Source: Patagioenas fasciata
Lineage: Eukaryota; Chordata; Aves; Columbiformes; Columbidae
Assembly: GCF_037038585.1 (NCBI RefSeq)
Contig: NC_092525.1
Coordinates: 25,998,867 to 26,062,866 of the forward strand
Reading direction: 5' to 3'
Length of the DNA stretch: 64,000 nt
Part shown: in pieces, positions 26,801 through 40,758 of the stretch
Layout: every line of letters starts with the position of its first letter
How positions within the stretch are numbered: the first letter of the stretch is position 1
Program-made: the position numbers and the translations under genes
Notes under the pieces: model-generated
Database searches by the model: none
Seen by the model: only the letters and a program-made list of their open reading frames with translations
Told to the model about the DNA's origin: nothing

Positions 26801-28116
26801 TAGGTTGAACAGGTTAGAAAGGAAGGCCACTTAGCTATCCAAGCTAAGAGGTAGGATTTTTTAAATTATCTATTTTTTTAATCTGTTCTGTGAAGCTCTT
26901 GCCAGACATAGGTAGAATTAAAGGAAGACACAAATTTCAGTGTAGACCTCAAGCTACATACAAGAGCAAATGGGAAAGCATTAATAGCACTACCACTGAA
27001 ACAGTAAAGCAGTCTGTAGCCCACAAACAGAGCTCTTCACACCAACAGTGGCTCTTGGTCCCTGAAGAGTAAAGTAAAACCTCCAAAGTTTTCCTTTCAG
27101 TTTGAGTAAACTGAAGTAAATAAATAAATAAAAATCAATGAACTGAACTTACCCTTTATTAAACTATTCCCAGGTGCAAGCAATAAAAATCTCAATTAAT
27201 CTTTATAGTAATCAATTTAGATCATATGAAGATGATTGTTTACTGTGCTCTGCTAAGTCATGACAAACAAGCACTGAACAGAAATCATGTTCAACAGCCC
27301 ATCATGCACATACCAGTGTTTGGGATAAGGCTGAGTAAAGAGATCTACAAGAAAGACTTCATGCTTATTTTCATAGTTTCTAAGGCTTCAGGGTGACACC
27401 CCTCTCTAAAAAGAGATACATAAAGAAAAAAAAAACAACAAACACTAATTTCATAATCACCACATAAATATCAAATATCTGATAATGATCTCAAGTCAAC
27501 CACGCTTGATTACTCATTCTTTTAAAGCACAGAAGCATTAGAGGAAAGGTTCCTGAGGAGTGGATGTAGCCCTGAGTGGGGGTGGGTTAGCAGCTGTGTC
27601 CCCACAAGGGAGGCTCAGCCCCCTCAGGCCTTGGTACAGCTTTGTGCCAAGCGCAGCCAGCCATGGTTTGTACATAAAAATCTGCCTGTTTCAAACATCA
27701 TCCAAGCTTTTGTCTTTCCTAGTGCCAGCAGACAGTAAGAGTTTGGATAAGAGCATCAGAGCTACAGTAAGAGGGAGACAATCTTATAAGGGAGCTCAAC
27801 CCCATTAAAAGAGCTAATTCCCTACAATCAATTAGAGCACTCACATGTTCAAAGCAGAAAGTTGTCTACAACATTTAAGAAACAAGCACGAACTGTGCTA
27901 TTCCATCAAAACCTACCACTGGAGGCAACAGCTGAGAAAAAGTTCAAGGTTTTTCCTGAGACTGAAGTACCAACCATAATGATTTTTGTCAGCTTCTTTT
28001 GGATAAATCACCCAACAGCCATGAGGCAGTTGTAGGTTGCCATTTCACCTGTTGCAGAAGTCAGCTCTTGGTTCAATTGGTTATTTATTAAAATGAAATA
28101 CAGTTACTCACTCCTC

Positions 28117-28132
28117 GGGGCGGGGGGGGGGG
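28117..28132. repeat. G-run, 16 bases with one C
   Basis: Near-homopolymeric G followed directly by an A-rich run. Low-complexity sequence, prone to slippage. Confidence 0.9.
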
Positions 28133-29689
28133 AAAAAAGAACACCACCACCACACACAACAACCAAAACGTAAGAAATAAGGAAGGCAAATAATCACTAA
28201 TGCCTTTAACAGAGGAAATCTGGATGTGGTTCCTTTACAATAGCATTATTAGTTCCATTGCTTTCTTACTGAAAAAAGTTCCCTCTCAGGTGTATTTAAC
28301 AGATAATCTGCTTTTGAGCTCAGGAGCAAACATAGACCCACTTCCCAAAAATAATTGACAGGGCAAGTGGCCAGCACCTCCTTGGGACACAAGAGGCCTC
28401 TCCTGGGCACAGCAGGGAAGGGTCTCACAGCCAGAACCCACCCCACACGCAGACAGGGAGCTGTGTGGGCCAGAGACCAGGCAGCACCTTGTTGACAGAG
28501 CAGGTCCAAAGGCAAGCCAGGATACCAACCCATCAGCCTTTGGATTGGCAGGACCCACAGCCAGGTGGAAGAACAACAGCAGTGCTTTCGAGACCACTAC
28601 ACACAGCTAGAAGAGAGACCAACAGCCCCAGGCTGAGCTTAAATAGAGCCCTGGCCCCATGGACAGGTATGTGGGCGCACAGGTGAGGCTACTCAGTGGA
28701 TTAACATTGGGCAGTGCCCTCAGGGGCTGGACAATTAGTTCTACTCCTTCCAGCTGTCAAACATACTTTATATTACCTTATTCAGGTTCAGGAGATTTAT
28801 ATATATATCCCATATATGCACACAGAATAAAATCATTGTGGCACCTTCTCCAGCATGTCCCACTGTTGAAATTAACTAATCCATCTACATTTGCTGGTGT
28901 AGGAAAGTCTTTACCATCTTGCTCGCTAAGTACCTTCATTCAAATAATTGGGAATTTCTACCATATAATAGGGTGGTGTGCTTTGTATCATTGGTTTGGG
29001 ACAAAAATAACATGGTAGAAATCCCCTTTTTTACAGCAGCTTCCACCAGTACCAGCACCACTTGAACTGTGCTACTGATAAAAATCTATTTTTCAGTGTC
29101 CATAGGATACAACAGAAGAAAGGTAATAAAACAGTGAGTCCAGAGGCGTGGATAGGATACTCCCTCCTCCTGCCTCACAGGGATGAAAGGGATCTGTGGA
29201 CAAACGTGTAGACAATCTCTGTGGGCACCAGCAGGGTGACTTCAACCAACGGATTCTAGATTACCTAGATTATGTCTCCAATATATGCACCGCTAAACGA
29301 TCTTCCCAGCTTGCCAGAAATCAGTCCACACGGAATCCCCTTATATCACAAATACAAGTGTATCATTCTTTATTTGCCCATGCTTTGCATGAATGCTGGT
29401 TTATGCTGACTGCTACTTCAGATCATGGGTAAAGAGAACAAAAAGTTCAATGCTAGTTTGCAGAAGACTGAATTAGCTTATTTTTAAGCATACTTTTTTT
29501 AAACTAGTTCAAATTATTAGCTTAATTTCTTTTACTCTAGAATAGACTATGAAACCTACAAAGTGCTGTACGTTTTCCTTACTGGAGCTAAAACTATGTT
29601 ATAACTATAAGTTGCCTACAAGTGCTTCCAAATATTTAATTTGCGTTTTCATTTACAATTCTTAAAAAAACAGAAGATTATGGTGCTGG

Positions 29690-30080
29690 TTTCTGTTTTG
29701 TTTTTTTCTGTGAGACGACATAATCTTCATCCAATTTGCTGAGGAAAGAAACACTCTTCCCAAGCGAAGCCCTTTACATTCCTGTATTCCTTATATAAAC
29801 AAAATTGCCAAGTCTTTGCAATGCTAATGCTAATCCTTGCAACGAACTCCCTCTGTATGTGCTAGAGAAAAAGCAATGAATCGTAGGGGAAAACACAGTC
29901 TAAAGCAAACCAGCCCTTTCACATTAAATGCTACCATATACAGCATTTCAATTAGTTGATATTGATACTATAATTTTGTATGTTGGTGATTGCACGTGCA
30001 ATACATAACAGCAAATTACTGCAATCACCAGCTGTTGAATGAGTGCTTCTGATTCATTAGCTACTGTTGGATGTAAAAAT
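29690..30080. promoter_or_regulatory. Candidate enhancer with E-box palindrome and inverted repeat
   Basis: Contains a 14-base perfect palindrome at 29989-30002 (ATTGCACGTGCAAT) centred on the E-box CACGTG. Perfect 10-base inverted arms lie at 29984-29993 and 30021-30030, and a second E-box CAGCTG is at 30029-30034. A TAATTG/CAATTA homeodomain core lies near 29950. The combination suggests a bHLH/homeodomain input element; this is inference only. Confidence 0.28.
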
Positions 30081-33000
30081 TGTATTTTCCTATTAACAGT
30101 TAAGTACCATAAATGTACATTAATTTAAATGACAAGGAAGATAAGCTTACATAACACAAGAAAATATAAAACAAGGAAAAAGGTGCAGCAGTGGGTAACC
30201 ACGTATTTAATGGCAGTCTCCCCATTATGGTCTTTCCTTTTCTTGTTTGCTCGCTGTAAAAATCACAGTGGTTGTTACTGCTAAGGAGAATCTGACACCA
30301 CAACAGCTCCTCAGACCTGTGAGATCTCCCACATGCTGATAAGCATTTCTGACTGTTCCTCTTTCCCGGTTTCCTTGACTTCAACATGCATTGTAGGCAC
30401 TGGGCAGTCTATGTGTCATGAAGAGATGTGCAGAAGATTTACATCTATATTCTTAGACAACCTGAGATGATATTCAAGACCCGATCCTCATTTTTGCTTA
30501 GGTTGCCTTACATCATGATAAAGTAAAGCAGCTTTAGCAGGTATCAGGTTCTCAAAATTGTGGAACTACCTGGTTTTTCTCTGGCCAAGAGTGGAGTGGT
30601 GATGTGAGGAGCACCAAGAGAGAAAACAGAGTCAGATAGTAGCAGAGATAATGAATCTTAAACAAAGCTAATGTATGCATACTGTATGCTCATCGATCAC
30701 TTCGTCATTACCATACTCAGATGTCCCAGTGGTATCATGCCATGTACTAGTATATGAACCAACACAGCTTCTTTATTGAAAGTAGATATACTCCATTTAG
30801 CATTATAATGTGCTTTTTAATATATCAGCACATAGAAAGTGAAAAGCAATTTTCCTTCCTGGATTTAAAAATACATGTCATTGCTAAGCTCACAGCCGAC
30901 CGTATTATCAAGCGTAGACAGCTGAGAATGTGAGAAGGTTCACCAAAAAACATTTCACAAAAATTTCTTATTCTCTTCAAAGAAAGATTAGTCCATACCA
31001 AAAAGCAGAGTCTATTAAAAGATACTCAATAAGATACATTATATATTCTCCAAATGTCTGTCACAGATGGCTTTCTGTCTGTAACTAGGATTTGAAAAAA
31101 TACTGATTTATGTTCCACAGAACACAGGAAAAAATACAGAAGGAAATTAGTGCCAGCCACCAGAAATGAACAGGCTCTACTAAGTAAATTGCAAAGCTAT
31201 AGGCAGAGCTCCTATTTCTCTGGGTTGATACTCTCCTAACATTCAGAGAAGAGGGCAGAACGATGTGCAACTCGTCAACATGTCCTTAATCAGGGACAGC
31301 TGCATTGGAAGGGCTGCCGAACAAGGGGAAAGCAACTGGACCACAAGAAAAGTAGGTAAAATGTGCAGTTCTGTGACTTAGAAGTCATATGTACAGAAAG
31401 CTCCTGAACAAGCACAAACCACAGCGTAACACCTCACAGGTAGTGATCGCAAAACCTGCACCATCGGCACAGAGAAATAACAGCGTCCTGGGCTGCCGCT
31501 TCAAAGAATTTACTACACCTTCCCTGAGACTACTTACTGCTTGTAGAAATGCCAGTTTTCTGGGTTGTGTACGGAGGTACCAAGTGTATTTCCATGAACA
31601 TACCCTAATAGAGACTATGCAGAGCACACTCCTCTTCACAGGCAACACTCAACCCTGCAGCTCCAAAATGTGCTGTAAAGGCAGCGCATGCTGCAACAGA
31701 ACTAAGAGGGCTCAACATTTTTGAAGTCTTAATTCCACACAGCCTCCTATCATCTTGGAGGACTCAGTAGGCTGCAACAGAAAGTTGACCATCTAATAGT
31801 CTCCAGACATACAACAGCTAATATGACCTTTTGTATGGGCCCCCTTCAATGCCCTAAGCAATATCTCATCATGTGCAGTCTCACAAACCAGACGGAAGAC
31901 ACCTCCACGTAAGAATAAATTTCAGCATCTTTCAGCTGTAATAGAGAGTTCAGATTCTTATTGTGACACTCCACCTTGAACTCAATCACTGACCCTGGTT
32001 TATTATCCTTTTTATTGAAGCACTGTCCTCCGCACGATTTTTAGGAAGGAGCAGCAAAAGGAACAGGACATTCTGCCTTCACGTGTTTGGGGCCTCCTGT
32101 CTGTAAGGAGGAAAGTCAGCACTGCTCAGTCGAAGCCTGCTCTGTGTCTCAAGAACATAGTCAGCAGTTATTCTCTGAAATAAGCAATTTGCTCACACCT
32201 GCACACATTTCTGGCCAAAGGGACCAGCAAAGACCTCACCTATCAATTCTTTTTTACTCTCTCATGAAGTAGAGGTTTGGTGGTTTGGAATAAGTGAATA
32301 AAACTGTCTCCTTGCTTTTATAAAAAAAAAAAATGTTTTTTCATTGAAAAATGAGAATATGTCAAACTGCTACTGAAATTGAATCCTGTGAGGATTATGG
32401 AACTGGGATCAACATCTGCAAAAATGAGTCTAGTTTTATTGCATTCAGTTAACTGAAATATATAACTCACCCTCCTATAAAATAGGCTACTCAGCTGGGA
32501 AACCAACATACCTTCAGTCTTTGACATTTCAGTATACACAGATTGTCTTAAATCATTATTTGTTGTTATGGTCAGAACTCCTAAACTGCATAATCCACCA
32601 ACGCAATCTGTAAGGACAAAATAAGCAGTTGTCATTCAACACTCCATTGACACTCCCTGTACCAGATGCCTTCTCAATCTTCTCATCATCATCCAAACTC
32701 AGCTGAATTACTTATCCTGAATACTTTTTTTTCCAAAAAAGTCCAATAGTGTGGCATATAAGGTATAGATTTTAAGTTAGTCAAGGGTCCATGTCTCTAT
32801 GTTGTTAAGAATGAGACGTGTGGGCTGACGTTAGTGCAGGATTTCCAAAGGATTGCTGTAGGGCTACGATATCGTTGAGCCAGGTCACTCCTTCCATTGT
32901 GGTACATCAGGATTTACATCAGTGAGGTCACTGTGTACGTACAGCCAAAATCGGTGATGGTACAAGGGAACCTGCACCATCATTTATAAATGAAGATGTA

Positions 33001-33449
33001 AATGTCAGGTGAACTAAGATTGTATCATTGGTTTGGCTGCTGATTTCCTTGATTATTTTTCTAGAGGTCAGTGATAAGGAAATAATTTTATGGAATGTGA
33101 CCTCTGGTGGAAGGAGCATTTATGTGAATTATGAACTAGACCGATGATCCACACATCAAATAAATAAAGACAGTCCTAGGAAAGAAAATAAGTTTCCAGA
33201 TCAGGCACAATGTTTGCACACATTTTTAGATCCTGCAAAGCACCACACAGAACATTACATGACTTTATAAATAAAATTAAATTATTGAAATCAATTTGAT
33301 ACAGTTACTCAGTCCTAAAAAGAATTATTTAGAGCTATTCACTGCTGCTAAACAATATGCTTTTTGTAACTTCATAGGTGGAGCCATTATCTCGCTATCT
33401 GTAAAGCTGCCCTACATCTCCCTAGTTTTCAGCTCCTTAGAACTGAACC

Positions 33450-33467
33450 TTTTTTTTTTTTTTTTTT
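33450..33467. repeat. Poly-T tract
   Basis: An uninterrupted run of 18 T followed by an A/T-rich stretch. Low-complexity sequence. Confidence 0.9.
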
Positions 33468-33545
33468 AATTAAGCTCCTATTTTCCAGACTCCTCTTTGC
33501 TTTAGGGTAAATATTTTGCAAAAATTTAGCCAAGAAAGATATAGC

Positions 33546-33573
33546 TTTTTTTTTCTTTTTTTTTTTTTTTTTT
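33546..33573. repeat. Poly-T tract with one C
   Basis: 28 bases that are all T except one C. It lies about 80 bases downstream of another poly-T tract. Confidence 0.9.
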
Positions 33574-34904
33574 GTAAGTAGATAAAGCTATGAAATAATA
33601 TTTTGCTGTGTTCACATTAGTAGTTCAAATAACTTAAAGCAACGCTAGTGTCCCCTGCTCTGGAGCAGCAATGTATTTGGCAGGGAGATAGCGTGCTGGC
33701 AGCTTTGGGTGTTGGGAACATGGCTTTTGCCAAATAAGTGAAAATGTATCCTAATTTGACCAAGTCATAAACTGTAACAGACCACACTTTGCATGCACCC
33801 ATATATCTTGCTATGCCTGCTGAATACATGCAGCTAAATTCACTGACGATTGCATTTCAGTAGAAATGTTCAGATTCAGGGTAAAGCATGACTTTATCTG
33901 CAGTTTGTCTTCTGGACTGTTGTGGAGTCTTCCCAGGCTGTCAGGTCTTGAACTGGTAACAAGAGGCCTTTTCCTCAGTGCTGTCTGAAGTCCCTGCTGG
34001 CCTTAGAGCTTGTGGGAGAGGAAAGTGTCTGATGTACGCACAGAACCAGCAAGGGTTGGACTTCAGCAGGAGAGAACAGAGGGAAGACTTCAACTGAGGC
34101 AAGGAACTGACACTCAGCATGGAGGAGGAATAAAGGAACATCTGATGAGCAGCTGTGTTCCCTGAGAACCGTCACGTTTGGGAAGGCAGAAAAACAAAGG
34201 AGTAAAGAGGTGATCACTACCCTGGAATGGGCAATGGGAGAGGAACCAGAAAGGGAGCTCAGTCACCTTGAGGCCATAACTTGAGAAAAAGGACAAAATC
34301 CATGTGGGCAACTAGAAAAGACCGAGCAAAACGTTTGGGGACAAGGGCTCGAGTGAAACAGCCCAGCAGAAAGGCTACAACTCCCCAAAGGCGCCTGAGC
34401 TTCTCAGTTCATGCTATGGGCCTTTGGAAATAACCTGGCTGTGGCGAAACTGAGCCAGTAGGGTAGAGACCAAGCAGCCTGAGGCAGAGAAACCAGAAAT
34501 GCTTTGCCACAGGCACTATGGTTGGGAAAGGGACAGAGGCTGAAGGCTTGAGAAACAGGTCTGAAAGGTAAGAGCAACACAATGCGCAACCTGAGGTTGT
34601 GCTGAAAATCAGCATTGGACTCATAGAAGAAACAGATTAAGGAGGTAGGTGTAGGGAAATTCTGTAACTATATAATTTAAAGTGGTATCAAAATACATAG
34701 GCAAAAAGACACAAATTATGTTTGCACTGACACTTATTTCTGCCAGACCCCGTCTAGGGAGTCTTTACTAGCGGAGGCTCCAGCAGATGAGCGGCATTCA
34801 GCATCCCGAGGGAGCACAAGCTACGCTACATGCTCCCATTGCCAAAAGCACCCAGATACCTACACACGGACACCGGTCCCTCACAAAGAAGCCACAGACA
34901 GGTC

Positions 34905-35300
34905 GGGGATGAGGCTTCGCTACTTTCGCCGCTTCTCTCCGCGGGAGCAACCGGGGCAGCGTGGTCGAGAAGCGCCGGTAGTGCTGTCACCACTGGGGCA
35001 GACGCGGGGCCGCGGGTCCCACCGGCGCTTCCCGGCCACGCCGCCCGGGGAGCCCCACGGAGCTCCCGTCGAAGGAGAAGCGGAGATCCCCGGCTGCCTT
35101 CAGCCCGCTGACCTCCGTTACGAAACGCATCATTCGCAATAAGTGAGCGCATGGTTTGCATTACGGAAGAAATGACCTGATAATCGCTCGGTAGCGGCGT
35201 GCAGATGTGATAAGTGAGTCCGCTCCTCCGGCCCGGCCCGGCCCTGCAACCCCCCCTCTCCGGGATGTCCGGCAGCGGAGGAGTCGGTAGCCCCGGAATT
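34905..35300. promoter_or_regulatory. CpG-rich block, far upstream of LHX9
   Basis: Sharp rise in G+C and CpG density (many CGCC, CGCG and CCGG steps) after 30 kb of AT-rich sequence. No domain is visible in the open frames that cross it. At 35100-35220 a CpG-poorer, less repetitive segment follows that looks like unique regulatory sequence. It is the first of a series of CpG-rich blocks running toward and into LHX9. It could be a remote promoter or a Polycomb target. Confidence 0.5.
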
Positions 35301-37779
35301 GCAATAGCGGGGCGCCTTGCAAGGTGAAGGTTGGAGGGATAAAGGTTGCTTTTGATCAAGGAGCTCTGCAAAGCAGTAAGCTATGTCTAAGGCTTTCTGA
35401 TAACTGCCTGAAATGTTTTACAAGTAAAAGTAAAGGAGATGAAACTTGGAAGGGGAAGAAGAAATCGTGGGGAGAAAAAAAAAAAAAAAGTCCAGAATCA
35501 AAGGAGTGCAAATGTTCGATGCTCTCCCACTCGGCCGGGCTGACAGCCGGGCTGCTCCGTCCCGCCGCACCGCAGGCTCCGAGTAATTTAGGCACTGCGA
35601 TCCGTGTCGTTGAGGGAGCGGACGGGGAACACTGAAGCTGTAGCAGTGTTACAACGCTAGCTGTGGGTACGCCTCACTCAATTCTGTAACTTGTGCCCAT
35701 CCATTTATTTGCTAAGTGAGTAACAGAATATAACTTCTTTATAAACGCATTTAATCATGAATCACCAAGCAAGCCTGTTTCATGTAAGCAGTTCTAAGAG
35801 GATAATATCAAACTCGCTTGCAATTTGAAACCTCAAAGAGCTGAAGACTGCTCAGAGCTGAGGCCGGTGGTCGCTGCGCCCAGGCTGGCCGAGCTCTGCG
35901 GATCCAGCCCCGGTTCTGTCGTGTGCTCTGGAGGTGCCACCGGCACAGAGGTACATGCTATGCTCTGCATGCAAACGTGTGAGTATGAAGCCTTGCCTGT
36001 CCGCGTCAGCTCCTATGCTGTCTCCGTGACTTTGTAAAATCATTTATGCTGGGCTAGTAAGAGTTGGCAACCCATTTTATGTGTTTTACCGAGACTTTAA
36101 ATGAGTTAAGGACAGTTTAAATCCAGCGAAGGTCGTTGATGGATTTTCTTAAAGTTAAAATAAAATGTTGCAGCATTTCCCATTAGCATTATCTCTTGGA
36201 AATAGCATAAAGAGCATTGCACAGGAGTTATTTAATTGACTGTCGTTTCATAGAAGTTCTGTTCCCTTTGGCAAGTCTGTCATGTCTAGGAAGAGAACCA
36301 GCATGCCAGAAAGTCTGTTTCTAGCAAGCTTTCCTTTTTTAAAAGAAACCGAGATGATAGGACCAAGATGGGGTTTGTCTCCAAGGTAGTTCGGTTTTTC
36401 AGAACTGTGTTTAAAACTTTAGTAATTATGTTTTGTAGTGGGATAAAGAAGTGACAGAAGATGAGGGATTCGGTGGAAGGGTAGGTGATTTTCATGAAGC
36501 ATTAGTATCTGGCAGCCCTGCTAATGAGAAATAACAGGTTTTGTCTTGTACATCCAAGAAACAGGCCTCCCGGGGGAGCAAACAGTGGAGGATTTGTTGC
36601 TTTCAGTGGAAGCAAGATCAAGGCCACAATAACCCACTCGCCAAGCTCTTGTTGCTCTCCTGGCTGGTGCCTGAATCTTCACGCCGGTATCACATCAGGT
36701 GTGGTATATACGAGTATAACCGCGGTGTATTTAACTTAAAGATCAGAGTTTAAAGCGATGGAAAGAGTAGGTGAAAGCCTGTGATAGACAGTTCGAATAT
36801 GAATGGAGAGGCTCTGGGTCAGATTTTAACTTTTCCTTTCGAAGTCTGTGCTGCTGTCGGAGACATTTTTTATGAAGGCCCCGTTGGCACTACGCTAAAG
36901 AGACTTGTCAGGAGGCAAGGCCTTGGGGAAATAAAGTTTCATATCATCAGGACATATTTACAGGCGGCACTGAGACAGTGAGATCATCTCGTTCTCCCTT
37001 CTGCTCCTGGTGCTGTCCTGTGCTCCCAGATGAGCTATTTTCGAAGCTCCGGTATGCAGAGCATTTTTGCAGTTACACACAAAATAAAGAAGTTTAAGAA
37101 CAAAAGATTGTTCTGGACAGTCAAATTGGAATGAGTTGGAAGGATACATTTAGGAAGTGGTTTCTTGGACGCTAATTAGGACCATTTGCTTGGGGTTGCC
37201 ATTATTTTCCTTTTAGTCTGGAGGGCACAATAGATCAAATGATTTATATATCAGTAACAATTCTTGTTAACCATAAGCAGGGTTGGGCTTTTCCATACTG
37301 ATGACTGAGTAATGCCATAACGACTTGTTTTATTTCTTCTGCAGTGTCCATATGAGTGAGTAACTTGAAATACCAGTCCAAAAAGAAGCGCTTCCACTTT
37401 TTTTTTTTCCTTTCTTTTAATGTATGAGTATTAAAGTATTTCATTCTGCGAGAGCGGCTGCGAAACCGAAGTCCATCAGCTCTTTGTGGTTTCCACTGCT
37501 GGAACACTGGCATTTGCTGTACCTGATCCTGGCTCCCAGTGAAGGCATTTTAATTGTAATAAAACACAAACTGAACCATATGTGTATGTGTGTTTTAGAC
37601 ACCGCAGTATCGATCCCCCTTTTCCTTTCTTTTGCGCTACAAATAACCGATTACAATCCCATAATACGATTAATTTCACTTTAAAAGAAACTAAGAGGGT
37701 GAGCATACTCGATGGCTAAAATCCCATGGTTTTAGTTTAACATTACTTTTGAATGCACCGAGAATTGTTGGTGATTGCG

Positions 37780-38220
37780 GTACTCCCGGGCGTTTCGGCT
37801 GTTGGGAGGGAGGGGAGGCAGGGGGCAGGACGCTGTGTTGCGGTGCTGCGTTGCGGTGCTGTGAGCACCGCTCAAGCCGGGTGTTGCTCCTCACCGGCAG
37901 AGGCGGGTGCCCGGGGCGCGGCAGCGCTCCCGCCGCATACCGGGGAAATCCGCCCTCTGGGATGAGCCCAGCCCCTCCGGCTGCTCCGGGGAATGATCCA
38001 ACGCCTTTGTACAATGAGCTGCGGGATGCCTGAGCACCAGCGCGGCATCCGGGCCCGGCTCCGGAGCTCTCCCGAAAGGAGCCCGGGGAAGCCGCCGCCG
38101 GGCTGGACTGAGCCCGGCGGTTCCGCCGCGGGTCTCCGGTCGCGGCCGCCTGACCCCCGGCCCCGGGAGGGGATCCTGCCGCCTTGGGGCAGGGCCCGAG
38201 GTGGTTCCCTGACACACGCG
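37780..38220. promoter_or_regulatory. CpG-rich block upstream of LHX9
   Basis: G+C-rich with dense CpG, including GGCGGG/CCGCCG-type Sp/KLF sites. A 241-codon minus-strand open frame overlaps it, but its Pro/Ala/Gly/Arg-rich composition simply follows the base composition and shows no domain. Confidence 0.5.
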
Positions 38221-39683
38221 CTACCGGATTAAATCCCTGGCACTGAGATGGGGGATGTGAGAAGAAAAGGTTGCCAACAGAATCGCTTGGGTTTCTGAAT
38301 AATTTAAATCCTTTGTATTTGATTGAACATCGATCTGTTTGGTGTCCGAGTTTGTAAAAGCCTTTGAAAGACAAAAGAATTCTGTTTGCAAACGTAATAT
38401 GAAGTGTAAAGCGCACTACAGATATTCATGAGCACCCAGGAGGTACTGAGCACTCCGATACAGTAGAGGCAACCCTGCCAAGAGCTCCTTCGTCTTTGTT
38501 TCATTAAGACGAAAGTCCGCCTTTATTTCCTGCTAAAATTATTGATATCCGGACTATTGTATTTATTGTCTCGCCCGACTTCTCCCATGGATCTTCATTA
38601 AGATTGAATGGCACTCAGATAATACGTCCTATCGTAGCGTCGATGAATTGCTGAGCTCTGAAAATCCTGACCGAAGCCCAAGCCTCTGAGATGGAGCTGG
38701 TCCCCTCTCCCCACCCCCGCCGAGCGCTTGGCAAGAGGAGACTCGCAGGAGGTGGCCTTGGGGACATCCACATAGTACACAGCAGTTCCGAGATGGACCT
38801 TCAGTGGGAGGGTGTGGGGTTACCCGGAGGGGTTGCAATAAATGGAAAGGCATTTTTTCATTTGTGTACTTTCAAATGAAGCAGCCAGTTTCATTTAGAC
38901 TGGAAACCATTGTCAGTTGCTTGATGTCCCATTTTGATCCTTCCTCAGCTTTGGTTGAACGAAATGTCTTGAAACCTGTTCCAAAAAGATGCTTATACAG
39001 GCTTCCAGATGCTAAGATTTAGATCATTTGAACGTCAGCGCAGCCTTCTGGTAACACAAAACATCCAAATGGATTTCGTTTGTGTATTAACATCCGTCAG
39101 ATGGGAGAGCAGCACAGTTTAGAGCTAAAGTCTGTTTTCATCGTTTTAGCAACTGGGTCCACATGAACGCCTCGTCTGGCAAGTCAATAGGTTGAAGCTA
39201 CATTGAACAGACTGAGTCCAAATATCTGAAATGCCTTGGAACAGCTATGCTAACAAATAGTGATCTAACCTATGAGGCTATTACTGCTGTTGATATAGCT
39301 TCGAGCCTGCATGCAAATAGATAGGGAAAGGGGCCGTTGAGGGGAGAGAGGGCAATGAAGGCACTCAATGAGCTATGGGCCCCAAAGCTGCGGGCTGAGC
39401 CCGACCTCACGGCGCGGTACAGGCTCCGTGAGCGGGAAGTGAGCGTCGGTCACTGGCTTTCGCTGAACGGCCACCAGCCACCGCTTCCCCGCCGGCGTGG
39501 TGGGGTCCCCCTCTCCCGGCTGTCCTGCTAGGTGGGGAATTTGTGATGCAAGGACCGATTCTGTTACCGCCGCGACAGTAATAATGAAATAAAGCGTAAC
39601 ATTAGTTAGGCGCGACGCAGCAGGTGGCTTATTATAAGCCTTGCATATTCCTCTGCCTCCTGCTCCCATTAGAACGCCGATTT

Positions 39684-39739
39684 AAAAAAAAAAAAAGAAA
39701 GAAAAAGAAAATAAAAAAAAAAAAAAAAAAAAAAGAGGA
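39684..39739. repeat. A-rich low-complexity tract
   Basis: About 56 bases of A with scattered G and one T, ending in a pure A run. A short (ATA)n stretch follows near 39890-39910. Confidence 0.85.
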
Positions 39740-40374
39740 GGCCCTTCAGAGAGCAAGCGGAAGAGCGGGGATGAATCCACTGTCCGGTCCTTGCAGGCCG
39801 GCCCAGGCTGGGCTTCTCCCAGTGCCCAGGGCCCGGGCAAGGCCCCGACACCCTCCATCGAAGTCGCAGTAATAACAACCGCGGTGATTATGATAATAAT
39901 AATAATTCCTATTATTACACCTTGGCCCAGATGGCGGCTGCTATCTTAGGGAGATTAAAAAGAGAGCATGAAGTCCCATGAAGGCACCTCTCTCCCTGCG
40001 TGGTCAGTGGCTTCCCACTGACTGACGGGTTCAGCTAATCTTGCCCGAGGGCTGCTCCCGGTTTTGCCCGGGATGTCTTTAAACTTCCCGACAGCGAGCG
40101 GATAATGAAAGCCTTATTTTAAGACTTCTCGCCAGCTTGATCTCGGGAGCAAGACGGACTCCCACTGTCCCAGAGCCGGCAAAGCAAACTTGGCGTGCTC
40201 AGAGCTCGTGGTCACCCGACCCAAACCCACTCCTCCTGCGGGGAGACACCTCCACCAGCAGAAATACACACACACCCCCACCCCCCTGCCCGACACCTCC
40301 CTGGCTGGTTTCTCCAGGTGAGCTGCTGTGAGGTGGGATGCAGTATTTGCAGCACGCTCGCAGTGGCCACGAAA

Positions 40375-40690
40375 CCGAAGCCTCTGCGCCCCCGGGACTC
40401 CCCACGCCCTGCCCGCGGGAGGGCGGGCGCGGTGCCGCCGCGGGGCGAAGCCCGGGGCGGGGAGAGCGGCTCCCCCTGCCAGCGTGATGTTACCCGGCTG
40501 CTTCCGAGCTCCCTCCTCGCCGGCAGCGGTTTGCTGGCAGTGCCGGCGGCGGACACAGCCGAAGCAGAGCGGGAGCCGGCCACCCTGCCCCGAGGCGCAC
40601 GGCCGGACCCCCGCCCGCCGGTGCGCACCTCGGCGGGGAGCAGATCAGAGCCCTGCCTCCTCCGCACGCCGCCGGGGCTCCGCTCCCTGA
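40375..40690. promoter_or_regulatory. CpG-rich block upstream of LHX9
   Basis: Dense CpG over about 300 bases, with open frames on both strands that are compositional. It lies directly before the T-rich tract that precedes the candidate exon at 40759-40915, so it could be a promoter for a transcript using that exon. Confidence 0.5.
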
Positions 40691-40758
40691 CAAACTCCAA
40701 GGAAGATCATTAGCATCCCTTGCTTTGCTTTTTAATTTTTTATTTTATTTTATTTTAG

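Larger units (their letters stand above)
20801..34800. other. Gene-free AT-rich intergenic stretch
   Basis: No exon, RNA gene or recognisable transposon can be supported. Low-complexity tracts occur at 28117-28132 (G), 33450-33467 (T) and 33546-33573 (T). A GC-richer passage at 28340-28720 and another near 24830-25000 might be old repeats but match nothing I recognise. One palindrome-rich segment near 30.0 kb is listed separately. Confidence 0.55.

Noticed and set aside
34826-35371. 181-codon minus-strand open frame
   Set aside because: Overlaps a CpG-rich block. No recognisable motif; low-complexity composition follows base content.
35861-38000. Donor-like GCC/GCG-G-GT sites considered as ends of the alternative LHX9 first exon
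   Set aside because: The codons before them do not resemble the known short N-terminus and the donor matches are weak.
37691-38416. 241-codon minus-strand open frame
   Set aside because: It runs through a CpG-rich block where stop codons are rare. The composition is Pro/Ala/Gly/Arg/Ser-rich with no domain, and the plus strand is equally open.
40195-40713. 172-codon plus-strand and 162-codon minus-strand open frames over the same bases
   Set aside because: Simultaneous long frames on both strands in GC-rich sequence are a compositional artefact.
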